In this document: piece by piece, positions 55,909-64,000 of the stretch
Layout: every line of letters starts with the position of its first letter
How positions within the stretch are numbered: the first letter of the stretch is position 1
Assembly (NCBI RefSeq): GCF_020906515.1
Contig: NC_085850.1
Coordinates: 3,720,001 to 3,784,000, forward strand
Direction of reading: 5' to 3'
DNA from: Vanrija pseudolonga
Lineage: Eukaryota; Basidiomycota; Tremellomycetes; Trichosporonales; Trichosporonaceae
Length of the DNA: 64,000 nucleotides
Made by a program: the position numbers and the translations under genes
The notes under the pieces: generated by a model
Database searches by the model: none
The model's input: the letters and a program-made list of their open reading frames with translations, nothing else
What the model was told of the DNA's origin: nothing

Positions 55909-57056
55909 ATGGCATACATCGCGCCAGCAGACCTGGACAAGGTGCTGCGACGAGGCAAGGCAGGCGACGACCTGGGCAACAAGATTGCAGAGGCAATCTC
56001 GCTCATAGAGGGCGTGCTCGACGATCTTGGGTAAGCGCACCTCATCGCCGACGCGGCATGCCGCTGCTGACCACACCCTCAGCGAGTCTGGTGTCGCGCT
56101 TTCGTTCAACGGAGGAAAGGATTGTGCGTGCGGCCTCCCCGAGCTCATAGCTAACGCCTAGGCACTGTGCTGCTGCATCTCTTCGCGGCGGTGCTGTACG
56201 AGCGGCACAACAAGGTCTCGGCGTCTCTCCAGCCGGCGCACACGGACATTTCGCAGCTGCCGCATGGTTCCGGTCCAGCAGGCGAGTCGTCGGCCTCAGC
56301 CAAGGCATGTCAGGACGCGCCCATCGCGTCGCCACCACCGCTACCGGCGTGCGTCAACGGCTCGGCGTCGGCGTCGGCGTCGGCGGAGCCTGTGGCCAAC
56401 GGTCAGCCAGCGACGCACCACCGCGCACACCAGTCCGCGCCGTACCCCGTCATCCGGAGCGTGTACTTCACCTCGGCCAACCCCTTCCCCGAGATGGAGG
56501 CGTTCGTGATTGAGAGCGTGAACCGCTACGCGCTCGACCTGTACCGCTTCGGTGGCGGCATGAAGGCCGCGCTGTCAGAGTACCTCAGCTGCTTGGGAGG
56601 GAGCGAGGTGCGCGCCATCTTGCTGGGAACGCGGCAGGGCGATCCCAATGGAAGTGAGTGGTTGTCGGGTCCATACGGCAGTTGGCAGCCACTCACGCAG
56701 TTCAGAGGTGGCAGTGCTCGCGCCGACCGACCCATCATGGCCCCAGGTTCTGAGGGTCCACCCCGTGCTCGACTGGACGTATGACGACATCTGGTCATTC
56801 CTGCGTGAGCTCGACGTCGAGTACTGCAGCCTGTACGATGAGGGGTGAGTTTAGTGTGTAAAAATGCGAGTCTAACCGTCCAGATACACATCCCTCGGCT
56901 CTACCACAAACACACTCCCCAATCCCTACCTCAAGACGGCCACTGGTTACGAACCTGCGTGGAAGTGTGAGTATACACGGCTGTCCGACCGGCACGCAAC
57001 AGTGCTGACTGTTCTCAGTGCGAGATGGCTCGCAGGAGCGCGCAGGCCGAACCTAG
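55909..57056 (+). CDS. FAD1: FAD synthase (FMN adenylyltransferase)
   Basis: Six exons (55909-56030, 56083-56123, 56162-56653, 56706-56844, 56884-56966, 57019-57056) give 304 residues. Fad1 makes FAD from FMN and ATP in the cytosol. The PP-loop/PAPS-reductase-type core is present: [16 protein letters not shown] (46-61), split across two introns; [32 protein letters not shown]; then [20 protein letters not shown] and [14 protein letters not shown], with PNPYL later. Between the first motif and [12 protein letters not shown] there is an insert of about 70 Ala/Ser/Pro/His-rich residues (DNA about 56215-56455) not found in yeast Fad1. The 41-nt exon 2 encodes the nucleotide-binding core. Confidence 0.95.
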
Positions 57057-57240
57057 GCCGACCAGCGCCCCGCATAGATCTAGACGAGGTTGTAGCACCA
57101 AATCCTAATCATTATCACATGGACCTCACTCCAGGTCAACCACTCAACCATTGAACGATGCATTGTAGTTGCCACTTTAACTGCTAGCCTTACAAGATCC
57201 AACGTACCCCTCTGCTCGTGTGTGAAAAAGAAAGACCAAA

Positions 57241-59770
57241 TCAGTGCCCATTCGCACCTGCCACCTCGCTCCAGCTCGCTCTCCTCTCCGAATTCCACGG
57301 CCCCGAACCAACGGCCAGCGGCTGCCTGGCACCATTGTCAAAGCTACTCCGACCGCCGTTGGCTGGGGCAGGCTTGGGCGTTGGCGACGAATTGGCAGTT
57401 TCAATGACCGGGTCGAGGGAAAGGGCCGTTGTCTGCTTGGCCAGGTCTTCCTCCAAAGACGGCGAGAGTCGCTTGCGTCCATCCAGAGGAGGTGATGCGA
57501 CACGGGGGAAGTACTCGACATCGCTCACGCGGCCACCAGGCGGCCCGGCAGTGCTGTGGACTGCATTCTGCGGGAACGCCTGGGTAGTCGGCGTGCCCAG
57601 GGCGGCGGAGCCTTGAGGGTTGCGGTGCACAGGAGCACCTGGGGCCGCATTCAAGAACGCATTCCTGGTGTTGTACATTGGGCTCGTGACCGGAGCACCG
57701 GGAGAGAACGGCCCCATGCCAGCCGCAAGGAATTGGGGTGGAACCGGCGGCGTCCGGGGGTAGGCGTTGAACACGAAGCCAGGCATAGACGGTGTCATTG
57801 GCGGCAGGTTTCGTGTCTGGAGCGGGCTGAGAACGTTCATCTCATTGACGGCGGGGAAGGGAGGGAGGTTGATTGGGCCAGGATGCCTCAGCTTGTTGTT
57901 ACGCAGGTCGTCGGGCAATTCTCGTCGAGCTGCCGGCGCGCCACCTTCGGTAACGCTGGCCGTGTTGAGCTGCCACGGGACACGGGCATTGTTCGGTGAG
58001 TGCCCAGAGGACGCAGGGGACGCCCCAAACTGCTCCGTGGTGTTGAGAGGGGGAAGGGATGGCTGCGTCCACACAGAAGGCGACGGCTTGAAGGACGGGA
58101 ATGGTGGCTCGATGGGGTGAATCGGCTGGATTTGCTTGTCCTCGAGCGTCTGTCGCTCAGTTTGAACGTGCAGCACTCGCCCGTCCACCTCGTGGTTGTT
58201 AAACATGGACACGGCCTTGAGAGCGTCGTCCTTAGACGCAAACAGCACTGTGCCAAAGCCGCGAGCCTGGCCGTCGGGACCAGTAGCAACGTCGGCACGA
58301 ATGACAACACCAGCGGGCCTGAACAGGTCCTTCAAGTCCTGCCACTGAGTGGCGAGGGACAGGTTTTTGACGAACACTACGCGGTCCACGAGAGTGGCCG
58401 GAGCCCCAAGGTCCTTTGCCTGGCCAGCCAGGCCGTTGAGAGCGATAGCCGGAGGGGCAATCGGGAGCGTGGGGGCAGCATCTTGGCCTCCAGACAATCG
58501 CCTCAGCGGCGCAGTGTTGACCTCGGGAGAGAGGGCGTTTGAGAACGGCGGTGGGATACGGCCAGAGCCCGGCGCGCGACCAAGGAGGTCGTCGTTGCCC
58601 GGTGAAGCGGTGGTAGGATCCGATGGCAGACGTGATGGTGCGAGTGATCCTGGTGACTTGCTCCTCAGCGGCAGTGGGTTCTGATCTGAAACAGGCAACG
58701 CTCCGAACGGTGCCAGACTGGAGTGACCAGAGTGACTCCAGGCGCCTCCGCCACCGACGTTGCCCGGTGCGCCAGGGGCGCCGGCAGCGCCAGAGGTTCC
58801 CGACGTGAGCGACCCTGCGAGAGGAGAAGCTCCAATGGGAGGGATAGCCGGTGGAGCGTGGTTGGCCAGAGCTGAAGATCGCCCGAATGCCTGGGGACCG
58901 GCGTGCGATGACGCCGGACCGAGGTGAGGAGGGAATGGGCCGCCGAACGGTGGACCTTGGGGAGGGGGGCGAGGGGGCCAACCGCCGCCGGCGAAATTGT
59001 GCATGGGCGGAGGCATGAAACCGAACATGGGCTTGTGATGAACATGGGGCTGAGGCTCATACTCTGGCGGCAGACGGTCCGGCCGGACTTCGAGTGTGCG
59101 AGTCTGCCACATGAAACCATTGAAGCGGTCTGGGTGTGGTCAGAGATCACTCTTGCTCTAATGTCCTTACCGATGGCCCTTGCAGCGTCCTCGCGGCTGC
59201 CCATGAGTACGTTGCCGTAGCCACGGCTGCGGTTATCGGGGCCGAGGCTAACATCTGCCCGCAGCACTGTGCCAGCCTTGCGGAACAGGTCTTTGAGATC
59301 CTGCCAGCGGACGCGGTACGGAAGCTGTGTCACTCGCGTTAGCATCGCCTGTGCCAGGGGCGGTGGTGGTCTTGCCCACGACGATGACTCACGTTGCCCA
59401 CGAAGAGGTTTACGCGCCCGTCAGAACCAATGGCCGACGGGAGAATGTTGGTCATGAGAGGTGTGAGAGAGCGCACCGAAGTTGCTGCATGTGAGTGCAT
59501 GGGCGGGGCTCGGCTCGCACCTTCGAGACCAATCTCGATGGGAGGTGGGGCGGGGGGTGCGTTCGCTATCGCAGCTGCAATGACCGCATCAATCTCTGCC
59601 GAAGTGGGAGGTTGACGTGTCGGCCCGCCGAGAGCGTTTGGATGGAAGCCAGCTCCATCGGGCGCCGCCTGGTCAACCTGGAGGTTGCCAACGCGACTGG
59701 GAGGGCCAGCCGAGTCGGATGCCGTACCGCCTTGCCCAGGTCGGTCCACTGCGGGGCCGGCGAGAGACAT
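57241..59770 (-). CDS. RNA-binding protein with two RRM domains (Gbp2/Hrb1-like)
   Basis: Exons 59393-59770, 59171-59324 and 57241-59129 give 806 residues. Two RRMs are visible. RRM1 (about 115-190) has VNLFVGN, LPYRVRWQDLKDLFRKAG and SRGYGNVLM. RRM2 (about 415-490) has RVVFVKNLSLATQWQDLKDLFRPAG and ARGFGTVLFASKDDALKAV. The shared WQDLKDLFR-AG-V-RADV pattern is like yeast Gbp2/Hrb1, SR-like mRNA export factors. Between and after the RRMs are long Gly/Pro/Ser-rich disordered stretches. The first exon may itself contain a 36-nt in-frame intron (59485-59520); both readings stay open, so the protein would be 806 or 794 residues. The role in mRNA metabolism is inferred from domains. Confidence 0.82.
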
Positions 59771-61619
59771 GGTCTGGAGCGGGGTGTGTGAGTTGGAGCC
59801 GAAACACGAGTTTGACGACGGGGAGATGCTCACGAATCAAGGCGGTGGGCGGCGGAAGGTTAAACCGACGTGTGTGCCCCAAGCAGTAGTGTGTGTTTCG
59901 AAGGTGGGGCGATGTGATGAGAAGAGTGCAGAATGTAATGGAGAGAAGAGTGTCGAGATTGTTCGTTGTCGGTTGTCGAGGTGAGAGAGTGTTCGGTTGT
60001 TCACTTGTTCACTGGCTGGCTCGTTGCCTGGTTGCTGGCTAGCAGGTGGCTCCTGACGCCGATGACGAAGGTGGTAATTGGGGGGCCACTTTGCCTAATA
60101 AGCAGGCAGCCAGGCAGAGGGGTGTGTCGCCCAGAAAGTAGCCGGGGAAATAGAAAGGAATCAAACCAAAATGACCGAAGCGACCTTTGCCCAAGAACAG
60201 AGTGCCAGAGGGGAGGGGGGAGAGACGTCTAAGGCCCGGAAAGGTAGAGAGATGGAGATTTGAGAGAAGAAGAAGAAGCAGAGACGACGGCGACAATGAT
60301 GGCGACGATGAATGACTACGAGTTGGTTCCAGTAGAGTGGGGTTGGGGTGGGTGGGTGGACAAGTTGGTTACGAGCAGTGAGAGGCTGAGATGCGATGCG
60401 ACGCAATGCCGACTAGCCCGGCCCGCCGCCGGATGGGAGCAGGGTAAAGCAGAGGAGGGGAAGGGGGCAAGGGGAGGAGGGGCCATACCACGTCGAGGCG
60501 TCGAGGCCGGATGCAAGGCGTGCGTGCGTGACGCTGCGACACAACTGGCGCCTGGCTGGCTGACACTGGCGTGCCGAGGACAATGTATCACCGCCGCAGA
60601 GTACAGCAGCACGGCTCAAGAGGCACAAGGCAAGACGGCACACCCGACCACCACCACCTGCTGCTCTGCCCCTCTCTCTCTCAAACTCTACTCGTGTCCA
60701 CTAGCAACCAGCATTGCGCGGCGGTTCACTGCGTGCGACAGGTGTATGAAATCGGCCCTCATTTAGCCGCTAGCATCCGCTTGCAGCACCACTAGGCATC
60801 GTTCGCGCGCTTTCAAACGCCCGACGGATGACCTAAAACGACAGGACACGCACTGCCCATGTGCTCACCGGCTCCTCTCATGCACCAGGGTCCATCCATC
60901 AATCGCTCTGCCCACCAGGCCACCAGCCAACCTGCAACCCGCCAGCCAAGCCAGGCAAGCAGCCAGGCAGCAGCCAGCAACTGTATTACAGCCATGCCCC
61001 TGCAGTGAGGTACAAGCCCAAACGCCTACAATCGCAGGCGGCATAGGCACCAGACACAGGTGTCTGCCGCCGCCGCCATATCGCTGGTTGACAGAGGCTC
61101 GCTCCACCCTGACAATGACGAGGTCCCTGGATATCCAGGACCATCAGGTGCCTCCACGTCGCTGCCTCGATGACTAGCTCATTCGCCCCCGTGCTCACCG
61201 GCTGCCGTCATCATGCCCCGACCACCCGAACCCCTCCTCCACCACCACGGCGGCCACATCACACAGGTGCCAGCGTCAATAGCACGGTGCCTCCCATAAG
61301 TGTCGTTCACCCAATGAGTTGTTGCACCTATCCTCCGCTAATTGCAAGCCAGCTTTAGGGATGTGCAGGGTGAGTGGGGGGCTCCCACCTGATGGCACAG
61401 GCGCTTCCGCATGCCAATGGCAACCCTCTCTCTGTGGGCATCGGGTAATTTGTCCCCTACCAGCCGGCTTTCAAGGGCAATGCACACAGACACTGCGACA
61501 CGAGATAAGGGCCAATCCGCAATTCCTTCCGACGACGATCAGCAAGCAGGCAGCATGGTTGTACCGCCACTGCCACCAGCCGTAAACCACAACTGCATTG
61601 CTCATGTCATAAGGTCTAT
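59771..61619. other. Long intergenic region between the RRM gene and APL2
   Basis: About 1.85 kb. The left part (to about 60300) should be the promoter and pyrimidine-rich leader of the RRM gene on the minus strand, and the right end the APL2 3' UTR. The ORFs of 60-170 codons between them are biased and unlike known proteins. No RNA gene or repeat family was recognised. Confidence 0.45.
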
Positions 61620-63943
61620 CTAGAACAAACCAAGAAGGTCGTCTTCCGCTGCGGTGACAGTCGCAGCTTTGGGCGCTGCTGCGGCGGGCGCCGCGGGGGC
61701 CGCCGGTGTCGGCGAAAGACTTGTTTGTGGGGGCGACGTGCTGAAACCGGCCAAACCACCAAGCCCTGACACAGCTGGTGCTGGTGCTGCCGTAGGCGCC
61801 GCCATGCTTGCCGTCGAGAACAAGTCCATTAGCTCATCCAGAGGGTTGGTCGACTTGGCCACCGATGCGATCGTCTGCGAGGAGATGCCGCTCGCACCAA
61901 GACCAGACAGGTCGCTGCCAGGTCCAGCGGCCTCGGGCTCGTCGGCGTCAAAGTCGAGGAGATTCTCAGCCTGCTGGCCAGCAACAACAGTCTGCAGGGC
62001 TCGCTCGCGAGCAGTGTCCTCCTCGGGCCTGTGGGGGTCAGAACAATCCGTCTCATAGGGTGCGAGGACTCACTCTGAAGCGCGCTTCGCCAGCTCCTCG
62101 GCGCTTAATCGGCCCTTGCCGATGAACGTAGCCGCAGGCTTGTGGTACACGCTTGCCAGCGATGAGATCTCTGCGACCAGCTCCTCGAGGATGGCGGGCG
62201 GGACAGTGGTCTGTGGCAGGCTGATTGGAGGGCGCACCGCGAGCACAACCGCCTTGGCCGCCGCTGGGTCGGATGACAGCAGCCTCCAGTAGATGTAGGC
62301 ACGGTCACGAACATCGGCGTTGTCACTGTCCTTGGTGGCCGCCTGGAGAACACGCTGCACAATACCCTGAGACTGATCTGGCTTCTTGAGGAAGAGCTTC
62401 ACAATGGCAGTAAGAGTTTGCAATTGAACCTTCGAGAATCAGCAAACGTCAAAGATAACCAACACCCACGGGGTAGCTCTCCTCCTTGAAGGCCTCCAGG
62501 AAAGTGCTCAGGAGCTCGTCGGCGTTATCAATCTTCTCCGCGTATTCGCCAATGATCCAGATCAGGCTGGCGCGAGCCTCTGGCTCGTCCAACTCTTCCA
62601 GGTTGGCGCAAAGAGCGGGGATAATGCCTTCGTAGCTGTGGGGGTACTTCCTGAAGATATCCTGCGATTGTTAGCGGATGCTCCTCATTCCCCGTTGCTC
62701 ACCTTGATAACAATCACCGCCTCCTGAACAACGTAGCTGACGCGCGTCTCGATAAGCTCCATCAAGACACCGACGCAGCGCTCCGCGGCGGACTCGATCT
62801 TGATAGCGGCCTGTCCAATGGCACGAACAGCCTTCCTGACAAAGTCGACGTCGACCTCGGAAGCGTACTCCTTGAGTTCACCGAGCAGAATGTCGACGTT
62901 TCGCGGCGTAGTCAAGCGAACCATGATGTCAAGCTTCTCGACCTTGACGTAAGGAGGGTCGTTGTACTTGCAGAAGAAGACGCGCATTTCGTTGGCGAGG
63001 ACGTCGGGCCGCTTTTGCAACAGCAGATTGATGTTGCGGAGAGCGACCCACTGAACCTCGGGGGCAGACGAGATGAGAGTCACTGGTAGGTGTTAGTCCA
63101 GCCACAATAAAGTACCTACCCAGCGGGGGAGCCATCTTGCGGGTGAGCGACTTGAGCAAGTCATCGCGGTGGACATTCTTGATGTGAATCATGATGACCT
63201 TGACGGCACCGAGGACAACAGCAGCGTTCGCGTGCTGGAACTGAGGCATGACGCGCTCGCAAATGTGCTCGCTCTCCTCGACGTCGTTTGTGCGGTACCG
63301 GGCCAGAGCCGACAGGATGGCGATACGGCCCCACTCGGAACACTCGTTCAGAGCAACCAGCAGCTTTGTCAGCGTGGCCTGGTCGATGATGAACAGCTGG
63401 TTGCTAGGCCTGGCCGAAGGCTCGATTTCCTCGCCGTCAGCCGTGGCCGTCTCGGCGGGCGTGTTCTGAGCAGCCTCGTGGATATCTGAGAGAGCCGCCA
63501 CGGCGTTGGCAACGACCTGAGCGCGTTAGTTGCCACTCTGCTTGTCTTGCTCACCATTGGGTTGCCGTCGCCAATGAGGTCGCGGAGGGTGTCAATAAAG
63601 CCGTACTCGATCGCCATCTCAGGCTTGAGGTCGAACACCTTGGCAACGCAAAGAGCAGCCGTCTTGCGCACGTAAGGGTTCTCATCCTTGAGGCACTTGG
63701 AGAGCGGCGACGCAAGGTAGCTGAGAATCTTCTCGGCGCGCAACATGGACATGGTGCGGATGGCGAGAGCGCGGATGAGGGGGTTTGGGTCGGCGGCATC
63801 CTGCCCCGTGTCAGCGTGGAGCCGCGGCCATAGCGTACCTTGACAAAGGTGTTGACAGCGAGGATGACAAGCTCTGGCTGTGTTTTGGCATAGTTCATGA
63901 GGTAGAGGTAGACGAGCTTCTTCTGCTCGAGGTCGTCTGTTTG
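61620..63943 (-). CDS. APL2: AP-1 clathrin adaptor beta subunit (N-terminus outside window)
   Basis: Seven exons are visible (63839-63943, 63555-63800, 63120-63516, 62703-63082, 62470-62661, 62074-62429, 61620-62028), 694 residues; roughly the first 80 residues lie beyond the right edge. Beta-adaptin forms the AP-1 core for trans-Golgi/endosome vesicles. The HEAT-repeat trunk is highly typical: [105 protein letters not shown]. After about residue 600 comes an Ala/Pro-rich hinge with the clathrin-box-like NLLDFD and a terminal DDLLGLF. There is no C-terminal ear domain, so the length is like yeast Apl2 rather than animal AP1B1. Confidence 0.95.
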
Positions 63944-64000
63944 CTGCGCCGGGGGTGAGCTCGATGAACGGCGCGCGCCGCCTCCTCGCGCGTCTTGTCA

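Noticed and set aside
1-57056. MED17-like and MED14 genes as a Mediator gene cluster
   Set aside because: They lie about 50 kb apart with some twenty unrelated genes between; co-occurrence in one window is not evidence of a cluster.
60260-60766. 168-codon plus-strand ORF between the RRM gene and APL2
   Set aside because: It begins in the reverse of a pyrimidine-rich leader and resembles nothing known; no splice-supported extension found.

Overview
The window is nuclear DNA from a basidiomycete fungus, most likely a Tremellomycete of the Trichosporonales/Cryptococcus kind. The DNA is GC-rich and genes are packed on both strands. Most are split by many tiny introns (about 35-70 nt) with GTGAGT- or GTAAGT-like donors and a CTGAC/CTAAC branch site only 5-15 nt before the acceptor AG. 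The encoded proteins are ordinary fungal housekeeping proteins. No bacterial, plasmid, phage or transposon structure was recognised. The species assignment is inference.

Layout, left to right (+ or - strand): 3' end of a probable Mediator MED17 gene (+); 3-ketoacyl-CoA thiolase (-); OST2/DAD1 (-); epoxide hydrolase (+); COA3 (+); DID2/CHMP1 (-); SVP26/TEX261 (+); the giant lipid-transfer protein CSF1 (+, 10 kb); a zincin metallopeptidase with a lectin-like C-terminal half (+); an 18-exon ABCA-type transporter (+); a small HABP4/Stm1-like protein (+); a UPF0538/C2orf76 homologue (-); 14-3-3 (-); a 3.6-kb gene-poor, G-skewed region; CUB1/DUF2408 (+); a DUF262 protein (+); TIM54 (+); an Est1/SMG7-like protein (-); SRP68 (-); LSM7 (+); MED14 (-); FAD synthase FAD1 (+); a two-RRM protein (-); and the AP-1 beta-adaptin APL2 (-), whose N-terminus lies beyond the right edge.

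Exon models were derived by hand. For every complete gene the chosen exons sum to a multiple of three and restore family motifs across junctions. Open reading frames alone would miss most of these proteins, because introns are frequent and GC-rich antisense frames are long.

No operon-like functional cluster is visible. Mixed groups recur: secretory and membrane traffic (OST2, SVP26, DID2, SRP68, APL2), mitochondria (COA3, TIM54), transcription and RNA (MED14, probable MED17, LSM7, Est1/SMG7-like, RRM protein) and lipid metabolism or transport (thiolase, CSF1, ABCA). The points most worth a second look are a DUF262 (GmrSD/restriction-like fold) protein in a eukaryotic genome, an altered Walker A motif in the ABCA transporter, strongly G-skewed DNA upstream of 14-3-3, in-frame mini-introns that would give two protein forms, and an RG-rich N-terminus on LSM7.
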